Shown here: positions 46,753 to 55,152 of the stretch, piece after piece | Position numbering within the stretch: position 1 is the stretch's first letter | Layout: the number at the start of each line of letters is the position of its first letter | From: Prevotella scopos JCM 17725 | GTDB taxonomy: Bacteria; Bacteroidota; Bacteroidia; Bacteroidales; Bacteroidaceae | DNA: 64,000 bases | Direction: 5' to 3' | Assembly: GCF_018127785.1 (NCBI RefSeq) | Contig: NZ_CP072389.1 | Coordinates: forward strand, 1,240,001-1,304,000 | Position numbers and translations under genes: made by a program | The notes under the pieces: model-generated | Seen by the model: only the letters and a program-made list of their open reading frames with translations | Told to the model about the DNA's origin: nothing | Database searches by the model: none

Positions 46753-48018
46753 TTAAAAAATAACTTGGTATTTTTTGTCTCTCCATGAAACCTTGTAGTT
46801 CCATTTCGGTAGCTCTTCATCAAAGGTAATATGCCGTTGACAGACATCATCATAATTGCTATCCACACAACGAGAAGTGTCGTACTTCTTTCTGTTGATG
46901 TTGGTGAAGACACAAAGGCCGGATTTCGTTCTGGCCTCTGCGGCAAGTTCGCATGCCTGCTCAACGCTCTCGAAGGAAATACCACTCCATACTCTGGTGA
47001 TTTGAGAGAAAAGCCTGTGTTCAATGGGGTTCCACTTCGACGTGTACGGGGGATAGTGCGCCACTATTATGTCAATATGGAGGTCTTCGGAAAGTTTGAT
47101 CAGCTCTTGCTTGAAAAGCCTGCTGGAACTGCTGTTGGAACCTCCACCGTCACAGAGCAACATGATGGCAGTTGCATGTGGATAGATGTCTTGGAGCACA
47201 CGATACCAGTAGTACTTGAAGTTGTCGCAGAAGAACCCGGCTGTGTCATGGCTTATTCCGAAGCTCATGTATCCAGTATTCTTTTGAACATCGTAGATGC
47301 CATAGGGAATGATTTTGCCGCTTGCAAAGGAGGGGAAGTCATGGTCCCTGCATCGCGGCGACCTGTCGCAGTATACCTGTCCGCCTCTTCTGAATGGGCC
47401 GACCAACTCTTTCTTCTTCGTGTCTATACTGAAGACGGGTATGTGATTTTCTTCACACATGCTTCTCATTGCGGAGATTTTCTCGAACTGTTCGTTTCTT
47501 TTATTGCACTCTGCCATCGAGGTACACTTCTTCGGAGTGCGTTTCTTGAATCCCTCTTTGGATATGATTTGTTTGAGGGTGTGATAGCTTATGCTTATTC
47601 CGTAATCCACCTCCATCTTGTCTCTTATGATGCCAGGCGAATAGAAAAGCATGCGTACGCTCTCATCTTGCGGCAAGCCGCCTATGGCATCTTCCGTAAT
47701 CTCCCGGAAGATGTCGATATACTCGGGATGAACACTGAGAATACTCTTTCTGCCTCCACCTTTCTTCCTTATGTGTCCGGCAGCAATTGTGTCCCCGCTC
47801 TCAAGCTCGTGAATACCTCTATACACTGTATTTCTGGTGACATGATATGTTTTGCAGACCAGACTCACGCCGTGCGTTCCAAGTTCCATCGCCTTGTGGG
47901 CACAGAACAACCTGCGTTGGCGTTCGTCCAGATTGGCGACTTCTGGGAAACTCCCTGATTTGTCGCACTCGCTATGTCTTCTCTTGTATGCTTCCACCTG
48001 CGCCCTGCGCAAGGGCAA
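46753..48018 (-). CDS. ISAzo13-family transposase
   Basis: 421 codons if started at the TTG at 48018; the true start is probably further in, because that TTG lies within a TATCTTTG promoter box (48015-48022). An N-terminal helix-turn-helix (SLVCKTYHVTRNTVYRGIHEL) and an RNase-H-like DDE domain with FSIDTKKKELVGPF, LCDGGGSNSSSSR and YPPYTSKWNPIEHR are typical of ISAzo13/IS630-like enzymes. It appears full-length. The IS1380 insertion is in the upstream non-coding end, so the enzyme may still act. Confidence 0.9.
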   Translation of the reverse strand: MPLRRAQVEAYKRRHSECDKSGSFPEVANLDERQRRLFCAHKAMELGTHGVSLVCKTYHVTRNTVYRGIHELESGDTIAAGHIRKKGGGRKSILSVHPEYIDIFREITEDAIGGLPQDESVRMLFYSPGIIRDKMEVDYGISISYHTLKQIISKEGFKKRTPKKCTSMAECNKRNEQFEKISAMRSMCEENHIPVFSIDTKKKELVGPFRRGGQVYCDRSPRCRDHDFPSFASGKIIPYGIYDVQKNTGYMSFGISHDTAGFFCDNFKYYWYRVLQDIYPHATAIMLLCDGGGSNSSSSRLFKQELIKLSEDLHIDIIVAHYPPYTSKWNPIEHRLFSQITRVWSGISFESVEQACELAAEARTKSGLCVFTNINRKKYDTSRCVDSNYDDVCQRHITFDEELPKWNYKVSWRDKKYQVIF

Positions 48019-48087
48019 AGATACAAAAAATAAACGACAACAAAGAATTAAACAACAACGTATATCATTACGTATCAGTTAATTAAA

Positions 48088-49681
48088 CCTTAATTCCGCA
48101 ACACTATTATAAATTAAACTTTTTAAGTACCTGAGCAACAAAAAGTTGCTCAGGATTTTGCCATGTCAGAATTTTCACTTATCTTAGTGTTGCAAAAAAA
48201 AACAAGAGAATCCAACGATAGACATGGCGAAGATACAAATTAAATCTGAGAGACTCACTCCTTTTGGGGGATTATTTTCAATCATGGAGCAATTTGACTC
48301 CACATTATCATCTGTCATCGACTCAACCCTCGGTCTAAGGTGTAGATCGTTCGGTTATCAGTACAGCGAAATCATCCGTTCTCTCATGAGTATCTACTTC
48401 TGTGGCGGTTCATGTATTGAGGATGTCACTACTCATTTGATGAACCACCTCTCACTTCATCCGACACTTCGCACTTGTAGCTCTGATACTATCCTCAGGG
48501 CGATAAAGGAGTTGACGCAAGAAAACATTTCATACACATCAGATATGGGCAAGACCTACGATTTCAATACGGCTGACACTCTCAATACTTTATTGCTCAA
48601 TTGTATATTTGCATCTGGCCAACTGAAAGAGGGTGAGATGTATGATGTTGATTTCGACCATCAGTTCATAGAGACAGAGAAGTATGATGCAAAGCCTACA
48701 TACAAGAAGTTCCTTGGTTATCGCCCTGGCGTGGCGGTTATTGGCGATTTGATAGTCGGTATAGAGAATAGCGATGGTAACACAAATGTTCGTTTCCATC
48801 AGAAGGACACGCTGAAGAGGTTCTTTGAGAGATTTGAACAGAATGGGCTCATTATCAATCGCTTCAGAGCTGATTGTGGATCATGTTCCGAGGAAATCGT
48901 GGAGGAAATAGAAAAACACTGCAAGTCCTTCTATATCCGTGCTAACCGCTGCAGTTCGATCTACAATGACACCTTTGCTCTCAAAGGCTGGAAAACTGAA
49001 GAAATCAATGGCATTGAGTTTGAATTGAACTCTATCCTTGTTGAGAAGTGGAAAGGTAAGGCATATCGACTTGTGATTCAAAGACAGAAACGGATGGATG
49101 GTGTGCAGGATTTTTGGGAAGGAGAATACACATACCGTTGTATCCTGACTAACGACTATGATTCTTCCGTAAGAGAAATTGTCGAGTTCTATAACCCTCG
49201 TGGAGAAAAGGAACGTATCTTCGATGATATGAACAATGGTTTCGGGTGGGACAGATTGCCCAAATCCTTCATGGCAGAGAACACAGTGTTCCTTCTTCTT
49301 ACAGCACTTATCCGTAACTTTTACAAGGCCATTATTCAAAGACTTGACGTAAAGAAGTTCGGACTCAATGTAACAAGTCGCATAAAAGCGTTTGTCTTCA
49401 GGTTTATCTCTGTACCAGCCAAGTGGATCAAGACATCAAGGCGGTATGTGCTGAATATCTATACCTGTAATTATGCTTACGCAGATGTTTTCCAGACTGA
49501 TTTTGGATAGTGCCTACAACTTATGGGAATGATATTGTGTATTGCCTCAAGTCACATTGTGGGGTAAGGGGATATTGTAGGCAGAAGTGGGTGCTTCAAG
49601 TTCAAATTATCTGCAAATTCAGTAATGAGAGGACGTGTAAACGCAATAAGAACCTTCAAGGGCTTAGTTGCGGATTTGAGG
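48088..49681 (+). mobile_element. IS1380-family insertion sequence, copy 2, nested in ISAzo13
   Basis: 1594 bp. Ends CCTTAATTCCGCAACAC and GTTGCGGATTTGAGG, flanked by direct repeats TTAAA (48083-48087 and 49682-49686). It splits the upstream end of the ISAzo13-type element. The stretch 49687-49782 is the resumed ISAzo13 end. Confidence 0.9.
48224..49510 (+). CDS. IS1380-family transposase, copy 2
   Basis: 428 residues, intact, same family as the enzyme at 34804-36105 with matching VDFDHQFIE, GNTNVRFHQKDTL, RFRADCGSCSEE and FYNPRGEKERIFD blocks but clearly diverged. It therefore arrived independently of copy 1. Confidence 0.95.
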   Translation: MAKIQIKSERLTPFGGLFSIMEQFDSTLSSVIDSTLGLRCRSFGYQYSEIIRSLMSIYFCGGSCIEDVTTHLMNHLSLHPTLRTCSSDTILRAIKELTQENISYTSDMGKTYDFNTADTLNTLLLNCIFASGQLKEGEMYDVDFDHQFIETEKYDAKPTYKKFLGYRPGVAVIGDLIVGIENSDGNTNVRFHQKDTLKRFFERFEQNGLIINRFRADCGSCSEEIVEEIEKHCKSFYIRANRCSSIYNDTFALKGWKTEEINGIEFELNSILVEKWKGKAYRLVIQRQKRMDGVQDFWEGEYTYRCILTNDYDSSVREIVEFYNPRGEKERIFDDMNNGFGWDRLPKSFMAENTVFLLLTALIRNFYKAIIQRLDVKKFGLNVTSRIKAFVFRFISVPAKWIKTSRRYVLNIYTCNYAYADVFQTDFG

Positions 49682-49785
49682 TTAAATAAAATATATGAGA
49701 ACTGCTAATATCGAATTGAATACATTGTTCAATGCCGATGTCTTTGGCCTGAAAATGTACCAAGTTATTTTTTAATCATTACTTA

Positions 49786-50121
49786 ATTGACAGTAACAAA
49801 CATATTACACTAGGAATTTGTATGTTAACGTATTCAACAAGAAAACAAATAGGGAACGCCTTGGTTAAGTTATCTGGGGTTGACTATCATTTTGAATTGA
49901 GAAACGATAAATGGGTGCAAACCAATAATTCACATTTAACTAATATGGAAAAAGTTATTATTGGGCAAAGTGCAAATGGTAAAAGCATAGCGAACATCGC
50001 AGAGTATCTCTCTGTTTCGATAACTACAATCAAGACTCACAGAACAAACATATTCAAAAAACTTGGAGTTAGCAATATTACTGAGGCCATACAATATGTA
50101 GAGGATTATAATCTAATTTGA
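49786..50121 (+). pseudogene. LuxR-type regulator, 3' part (DNA-binding domain)
   Basis: The frame open from 49783 (TTA) continues the 5' part at 36811-37218. An internal ATG at 49822 could restart translation of 99 residues. The C-terminus is a LuxR/GerE helix-turn-helix: LTNMEKVIIGQSANGKSIAN, then IAEYLSVSITTIKTHRTNIF and KKLGVSNITEAIQYV. Separated from its sensor half by the 12.6-kb composite transposon. 50122-50297 downstream holds nothing I recognise. Confidence 0.8.
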
Positions 50122-50297
50122 GTACTATCTCCAAAATATCGTATCAGGCAAAAGTTGATATCGAAAAGTGGTTTTGTTGGATTTTCTACTGAAGATATAC
50201 GGATTGAAATGTCTAGTAATTACAAGTAACTATTTGATTATTAATATTGTTTTATGTCCTTTGTCGCTGAATAGCTACTTGCAATATACCTGTTACC

Positions 50298-50397
50298 GAG
50301 ACCTCTGCAAAACTATTTTTAGAAGAAAAACTATGATTGATTATCAGTAAGTTATATTCACTTTATTCTTCTTTTTACGGACTTTTGCAGAGGTTTC
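50298..50397. repeat. 100-bp miniature inverted-repeat element
   Basis: GAGACCTCTGCAAAA (50298-50312) pairs with TTTTGCAGAGGTTTC (50383-50397), one mismatch. GTTACC flanks both sides (50292-50297 and 50398-50403), a likely target duplication. It overlaps the last bases of the excisionase gene only through that repeat. These ends resemble those of Bacteroidetes IS elements of the GAGACCTTTGCAAAA type. Confidence 0.75.
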
Positions 50398-50398
50398 G

Positions 50399-50689
50399 TT
50401 ACCTCTTATAATTCTCCTCCAACATTTTTTCCAAATCCGACTCCTTATAAAGTATCTTCCCTGCAAACTGTGTGTAAGGAATAATCCTCCTGTCCCGATA
50501 GTCCTGCAAGGTGCGAGGGCTGATATACAGCCTCTCGCATACTTCCTTACCTGTAAGGAAGTGCTCATCGCCAAATAGCGGCTTGTGTGTCTGTGCCACT
50601 TCCTTAATTCTCTTGCTTACTCCGCTGATAGCTGACAGCACCACCTGCATATCGTCCGCCTCTATATTCAAATCTCTTACCTGTTCCAT
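50399..50689 (-). CDS. excisionase-like helix-turn-helix protein, second gene
   Basis: 96 residues; the C-terminal half is a MerR/excisionase-type winged helix (LTGKEVCERLYISPRTLQDYRDRRIIPYTQFAGKILYKESDLEKML, positions about 44-90). Such proteins bend DNA at att sites and regulate excision in Bacteroides elements. It follows the related upstream gene by 11 bases. Its stop sits in the GTTACC flank of the 100-bp element. Confidence 0.85.
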   Translation of the reverse strand: MEQVRDLNIEADDMQVVLSAISGVSKRIKEVAQTHKPLFGDEHFLTGKEVCERLYISPRTLQDYRDRRIIPYTQFAGKILYKESDLEKMLEENYKR

Positions 50690-50700
50690 AATCTTCGTGT

Positions 50701-51003
50701 CTATTTGTTGATTTTAGTTTTTCCCGTTTCAGCTTTCTCCGTTTTTGTTTGGAGCAACTGTTCCACGTCCTCACGCTTGTAGTAGCACTTATGCCCGATT
50801 TGGGCAAAGGGCAACACACCCGTATCACGGTAGTGCTGCAAGGTGCGCTTGCTGATATTAAGCAGCCTGCACACATCACCGTTGTGCAGCCAATCGGTGT
50901 GCCTGCTTCGTTCCCCGAATGCCTTGTGGCAGGTCTCGGCAAGGCTGAGAATCTCGTTCCTCAGCTTTGCCCAGTTTGAATCCGTAATGATAAAATATCC
51001 CAT
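50701..51003 (-). CDS. excisionase-like helix-turn-helix protein, first gene
   Basis: 100 residues from ATG at 51003 (MGYFIITDSNWAKLRNEI). An upstream ATG at 51114 would add 37 basic residues and overlap the promoter, so I prefer the shorter form. The HTH reads LHNGDVCRLLNISKRTLQHY, followed by RDTGVLPFAQIGHKCYYKREDVEQLL. It is a paralogue of the following gene. Two tandem genes of this type are usual beside the replication/mobilization genes of Bacteroides islands. Confidence 0.87.
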   Translation of the reverse strand: MGYFIITDSNWAKLRNEILSLAETCHKAFGERSRHTDWLHNGDVCRLLNISKRTLQHYRDTGVLPFAQIGHKCYYKREDVEQLLQTKTEKAETGKTKINK

Positions 51004-51091
51004 AGTTTTATTATTGTTTTGTTTGTATTTCTGTCTTATTGGTTTAATAAAACCTTTGTCCGTCTTGCGTTTCACCGCATATTTCTGCCTG

Positions 51092-51121
51092 CAAAAGTAG
51101 AGAGTGTTTGCCATACTTCAA
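51092..51121 (-). promoter_or_regulatory. promoter of the excisionase pair
   Basis: On the minus strand TTG at 51121-51119 and TACTTTTG at 51099-51092, 19 bases apart, about 90 bases before the chosen start. The rest of 51122-51457, up to the VirE gene, contains no gene I can support. Confidence 0.75.
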
Positions 51122-51457
51122 AGCACGAGGGAACAGTAGGGAAATAGAGGGAAAAACATGGAAATGGCAAAAGGATTGTCGCTCTCTTTCTTTGTCTCTT
51201 TACTCCATTTTATCATATCCTTTTAGCCGACGCAATACGATGCGTATTGTAGCAAATTAGCACCTGCCTTTCTTGCATCCTTTACACACTTGTCCTCTTG
51301 TTTTGGGCTTAAATCCATACTTTCCAACAGTTTCTTGTCAAAAATCTGTGAGAAATTCATAGCCAATGTACGCAACATTATGCAAGCACTCTCCGAATGC
51401 TTGGCACTTTCTTGTTCTCTTCATAACTTCACTCTTGGAAACCAAACCAAGCATATA

Positions 51458-52744
51458 ATGAAGAAGAATGCAGATAAAGGTAAATCGGAGGGAGGAAACA
51501 ATATGTCCAAGCAAAAGAAGACTTCCTCAAAAAACGGTGAGATAGAAACCTATCTGTCCTCTCGCTATGAGTTCAGATACAACACTGTATTGGGAAGAAC
51601 CGAATACCGAAGCAAGAACGATGCTCATTTCTCAAAAGTGGGTCGCTATGAAATCAACACGCTCCGCAGGGAGATAGACAACGACATCGGGATTATCACA
51701 TCTTCTGATAATCTCTATTCCATCATCGAGAGCAGTTTCTCTCCACGCATCAACCCCATACAGGAGTATTTCAAAAAGTTGTCTGCAACGGATATAGGCA
51801 GCAGTAACCCTGATTGTGGAAATAAAGTTTCCCTTTCACTGAAAGCCATTCCCGACTTGGCAAGTTGCGTTGTCGTGCGCAACTCCGACAAATGGCTGCC
51901 GTACCTCACCAAGTGGCTCGTGGCAGTGGTTGCCAACGCAATGGACGACCGTGAGTGCCGTAACCATACCTGCCTCGTACTCACAGGCGAGCAGGGCAAG
52001 TTCAAGACCACGTTCCTTGACCTGCTCTGTCCCCCAGCACTGCACGGTTACAGTTACACAGGAAAAATATATCCGCAGGAAAAGGACACACTCACTTATA
52101 TCGGTCAGAACCTTATCGTAAACATAGACGACCAGCTAAAAGCCCTCAATAAGCGGGATGAGAACGAGCTGAAAAACCTCATCACCTGTCCGATGGTCAA
52201 GTACCGTATGCCGTATGACAAGTACGTGGAGGAGCATCCCCACTTGGCAAGCTTTGTGGCATCAGTGAACGGCAATGACTTTCTTACAGACCCGACAGGC
52301 AGCAGAAGGTTCCTGCCCTTTGAAGTACTTTCCATAGACATAGAGAAAGCCAAGCGTATTTCAATGGACAATGTCTATGCTGAAGCCAAAGCCCTGCTAA
52401 AGTCAGGTTTCCGCTATTGGTTTGATGATGAAGAGATTGCCGAACTATACAGGGAGAGTGAGGACTTTCAGGTACAGACCGCTGAGATGGAACTCTTGCT
52501 GCGTTGCTTCGAGAAACCAGCGGAGGACGAAAACTATTCGTTAATGACCACTACGGAGATACTCACCTATTTGGGTATTTATACCCACCAGCCACTTGTT
52601 GCCAAACGTATGGGCGAAGCCTTGAAGAAAGCAGAATATATAAAGGTGAGCAAACGAAGAAACGGTGGTAGCCCCATCTATGTCTACAAGATTAGGAAAA
52701 TCTTGCCCTGCCCGCTCCTTCAAACTTGTAGTAGTCAAATGTAG
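51458..52744 (+). CDS. VirE/VapE-family helicase-like protein of the island
   Basis: About 428 residues from ATG at 51458 (MKKNADKGKSEGGNN); the frame is open upstream to 51290, but that part looks non-coding. The P-loop TGEQGKFKTTF (around residue 180) and NIDDQLKALNKRDENELKNL-type Walker B region are those of VirE-type superfamily 3-like ATPases found beside primases in Bacteroides mobilizable elements. It is likely to support replication of the excised circle together with the primase that follows. The C-terminus is a winged-helix-like region. Confidence 0.85.
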   Translation: MKKNADKGKSEGGNNMSKQKKTSSKNGEIETYLSSRYEFRYNTVLGRTEYRSKNDAHFSKVGRYEINTLRREIDNDIGIITSSDNLYSIIESSFSPRINPIQEYFKKLSATDIGSSNPDCGNKVSLSLKAIPDLASCVVVRNSDKWLPYLTKWLVAVVANAMDDRECRNHTCLVLTGEQGKFKTTFLDLLCPPALHGYSYTGKIYPQEKDTLTYIGQNLIVNIDDQLKALNKRDENELKNLITCPMVKYRMPYDKYVEEHPHLASFVASVNGNDFLTDPTGSRRFLPFEVLSIDIEKAKRISMDNVYAEAKALLKSGFRYWFDDEEIAELYRESEDFQVQTAEMELLLRCFEKPAEDENYSLMTTTEILTYLGIYTHQPLVAKRMGEALKKAEYIKVSKRRNGGSPIYVYKIRKILPCPLLQTCSSQM

Positions 52745-52925
52745 TAGAATGTGTAGTATTGTCTTATACTACAAAGTAATACTGATTATCAATCACTTAT
52801 CACAAAATAATATGTAGTAAGAAGAAAGATGAAAAAGTTTGGAGGGGAAAAACTTTGGAAACGGTAAAACCATAAAACAGACAAGCATAAATAATTATCA
52901 TTCAACCCATTAAAGTATCAAAACA

Positions 52926-53894
52926 ATGAAAAAAGAAGATTTATCACTAATCAAACGATATTCCATCGTGGAATATCTCGAAAGGAAAGGCATTAGGCCT
53001 GTCCGTAAAACATCTACCTATGTCATGTATCGCTCACCACTCAGGGAGGAAACTCATCCGAGTTTCAAGGTGGACACGGAAAAGAACCTTTGGATAGACT
53101 ATGCCGAAGGCAGGGGCGGAAGTATCATCGACCTTTGTATACGCTTGGAAGGCTGCACGCTCTCGGAAGCCATCTGCCGTTTGGGGCAGAACGCTTTAGA
53201 GCATACAGCGTACTGCTCCTGTTCTTCAAAGAGAGAAACATCTATCAGTCCAAATCAAAGAAAGGATATAACAGCAAGCGGAACAAGGAGACTGACAAGC
53301 ATCTCAGACACCTTGCCGCCGCACCTGCAGGAGTATCTCAAAAAGGAACGCTGTATTGATTTAGAAAAGGCAACACCCTTTCTCAAATGTATCAGCTACG
53401 AGGTAAGGGAAAGAAGATATGAAGCCATCGGCTTTGCCAATTCTTCAGGTGGTTATGAACTACGGGACAATCATTTGTTTAAGGGAACGATTGCCCCGAA
53501 AGACATCACCCCTATATTTGAGGACAAGGCACAACCTGTCTGTCTGTTCGAGGGCTTTATGGATTTTCTTTCTTTCCTTTCAATGAAAGAGGAAGTAACC
53601 AACCAATGCCTTGTGATGAATTCCGTGAGTAATGTTGTAAGAAGTATTCACTACCTGAATAAAAGAAATATAACCTCTGTTCGTGCTTTTCTTGATAATG
53701 ACGATGCAGGTCGAAAAGCTGTGCAGGAATTTGTAAACACAGGTTTTAAGGTAGAAGATATGGCAGTGTATTATAGAGACTTCAAAGACCTCAACGAGTT
53801 TCATGTCAGTCGTGTCCGTGAGCAACAGAAAAAGTTGGAGAAAACTCCCAATACAAGCAACAAAAGAAAACAAGTCAAACTTAAAATAAGATAG
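52926..53894 (+). CDS. Toprim-containing primase-like protein of the island
   Basis: 322 residues. An N-terminal CHC2-like domain (VMYRSPLREETHPSFKVDTE, YAEGRGGSIIDLCIRL) lacks the zinc-binding Cys/His set. A Toprim domain with CLFEGFMDFLSFLS and DNDDAGRKAVQEF carries the acidic metal-binding residues. It makes primers for the mobile element's replication. It precedes the DUF3408 gene by 4 bases. Confidence 0.88.
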   Translation: MKKEDLSLIKRYSIVEYLERKGIRPVRKTSTYVMYRSPLREETHPSFKVDTEKNLWIDYAEGRGGSIIDLCIRLEGCTLSEAICRLGQNALEHTAYCSCSSKRETSISPNQRKDITASGTRRLTSISDTLPPHLQEYLKKERCIDLEKATPFLKCISYEVRERRYEAIGFANSSGGYELRDNHLFKGTIAPKDITPIFEDKAQPVCLFEGFMDFLSFLSMKEEVTNQCLVMNSVSNVVRSIHYLNKRNITSVRAFLDNDDAGRKAVQEFVNTGFKVEDMAVYYRDFKDLNEFHVSRVREQQKKLEKTPNTSNKRKQVKLKIR

Positions 53895-53898
53895 AGGT

Positions 53899-54360
53899 AT
53901 GGAAAAGAAAACAGTCAGCAAAGAGGAAATGGAAAATACCATCAGGAAATCTTTCAGTATGAGCCAAGCTGAAAGTTCAAGTGAACAAACCGTCGCTGAA
54001 TTTCGAGCAAAGGGAATGAAAAATATTCAAGAGCAAAAACAACAAGGAACAGAACATGTCATAAAGTATGTTACGCCAGCCGAGCCTGCACAGCATACAG
54101 AGCATGCAACCGTTCAAAAACGCATCAGTGCCAAGATGAGAAAAGAGACACTCGACGCATACAAGCAGGCGTTCCTCGTTCCGACAAAGCTAAGTGAGAG
54201 AAAGGCGGTTTACCTGAGCAGGGAGACGCAGGAACGTGCCGACTTCATCGTTCGCAGGTTGGGTGACAGGGGTAGCAATCTTTCAAGTTTCGTGGAGAAC
54301 ATCGTGCGCATCCATTTGGGGGAATACGGTGAGGATGTAGAGAAATGGAGAAAACTGTGA
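53899..54360 (+). CDS. DUF3408-family mobile-element protein
   Basis: 153 residues. A Gln/Glu-rich N-terminal half is followed by a basic C-terminal domain (ISAKMRKETLDAYKQAFLVP, RKAVYLSRETQERADFIVRRLG) typical of DUF3408 proteins, which are regular companions of mob/tra genes in Bacteroides elements and are thought to bind DNA. The exact role is unknown. Confidence 0.8.
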   Translation: MEKKTVSKEEMENTIRKSFSMSQAESSSEQTVAEFRAKGMKNIQEQKQQGTEHVIKYVTPAEPAQHTEHATVQKRISAKMRKETLDAYKQAFLVPTKLSERKAVYLSRETQERADFIVRRLGDRGSNLSSFVENIVRIHLGEYGEDVEKWRKL

Positions 54361-54720
54361 ACCGCAAGAAAATGGTCGAGGGGTTTCAGAAAAAGGAACA
54401 CCTCTTTCACTCAAAACCCTCGACACTTTTCAGAGAGTAAGGCAACGAACTTTTGCTAAAAACACTGAATGGTGGGAACGCTACGAACGCAGTTAGATAC
54501 TGAATGCACGGCATTCGCTTTTAATAACCAAAACGCTTTATGCGTAAACGTTTCGTTAGCTGACATTGCAAGACGTCAGTTTGTACCCACAAACTGCTCT
54601 TGCTCCCCTCGTTCGATTGTCGGGGAGATAAGACCGTAATCACTCCGTTCTCATCGGTCAGTATTCAGGAATTAAGAAACAATGAATCATCTACAATGAT
54701 TAACTTTCTAAGAAACTTAT
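54361..54720. other. non-coding region upstream of mob genes: terminator and candidate oriT
   Basis: A stem GTCGAGGGGTTT (near 54374) with AAAACCCTCGAC (near 54414) can terminate the replication operon. Further right, AACCAAAACG and CGTTTCGTT (about 54528-54556) form an inverted repeat. CTTGCTCCCCTCG near 54600 is a possible nick region. Origins of transfer normally lie just upstream of relaxase genes; this one is unproven. Confidence 0.4.
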
Positions 54721-55152
54721 ATGAAAAGATACAAAGGAAAAGCTGCCCGATGGCAGCAACAGGATAAGGAAGAACAGCGGATGAACAAAACGGAGTTCAT
54801 CAAGGTAAGATGCACCTTAGAAGAGAAGCAGCGTATCAAGTCAAAAGCGGAAAGTGCAGGGCGGAAGTTCTCAGATTACTGCCGTGAGATACTCCTTAAC
54901 GGAGAAGTAACAGCCGTTCCCAAGATGACAGACAATGAGAGGGAAGCCATTGCCATTCTCCATCATACAGGAAAGTTCTATGGACAGGTATCCAATCTCA
55001 TCAAGGTCAAGGACGAAAGGTGGGTACTCATCACAAAGAACCTATCACTATGTGCAAAAGAAGCATTTAAGCGGTTTTACGACCCTCATTTTCGTGTGGA
55101 AGATGAGGTATATAAGGTCTTAAATCTAACAAGAAATGATAGGAAAATGTAA
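54721..55152 (+). CDS. mobilization accessory protein, MobC/ribbon-helix-helix type
   Basis: 143 residues; translation may start at the second Met (54781). The ribbon-helix-helix part is EFIKVRCTLEEKQRIKSKAE, AGRKFSDYCREILL, and the C-terminal part (AIAILHHTGKFYGQVSNLIK) matches relaxosome MobC proteins. It binds oriT DNA and guides the relaxase. Its end overlaps the relaxase start by 17 bases. Confidence 0.88.
   Translation: MKRYKGKAARWQQQDKEEQRMNKTEFIKVRCTLEEKQRIKSKAESAGRKFSDYCREILLNGEVTAVPKMTDNEREAIAILHHTGKFYGQVSNLIKVKDERWVLITKNLSLCAKEAFKRFYDPHFRVEDEVYKVLNLTRNDRKM

Larger units (their letters stand above)
37219..49782 (+). mobile_element. 12.6-kb composite transposon carrying the TOMM cluster
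   Basis: The left end is a 148-bp miniature element (37219-37366) and the right end is the terminus of the ISAzo13-type element (49782). Both outer tips are GTAATGAT-type inverted repeats, flanked by TTA at 37216-37218 and 49783-49785. The flanking host sequence reads as one open gene if the segment and one TTA are removed. Movement as a unit is an inference from these junctions. The inner flank of the left copy (TAA) does not match its outer flank (TTA), as expected if it is one end of a larger unit. Confidence 0.75.
46746..49782 (-). mobile_element. ISAzo13-family insertion sequence, interrupted by IS1380
   Basis: Ends GTAACGTTTAAAAAATAACT at 46746 and its near-complement at 49782, flanked by TTA on both sides (46743-46745, 49783-49785). 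Without the nested IS1380 copy (48088-49681 plus a 5-bp repeat) it is about 1.44 kb. It is the evident parent of the 148-bp miniature elements and forms the right end of the composite transposon. Confidence 0.85.

Noticed and set aside
46831-47958. 375-residue plus-strand frame opposite the ISAzo13 transposase
   Set aside because: It is the antisense of the intact transposase, which shows clear DDE motifs; the antisense protein has no recognisable features.
49822-50121. Stand-alone small LuxR-type protein
   Set aside because: The frame is open upstream to the element junction and matches the truncated gene at 36811-37218, so a split gene is the better explanation, though internal restart is possible.
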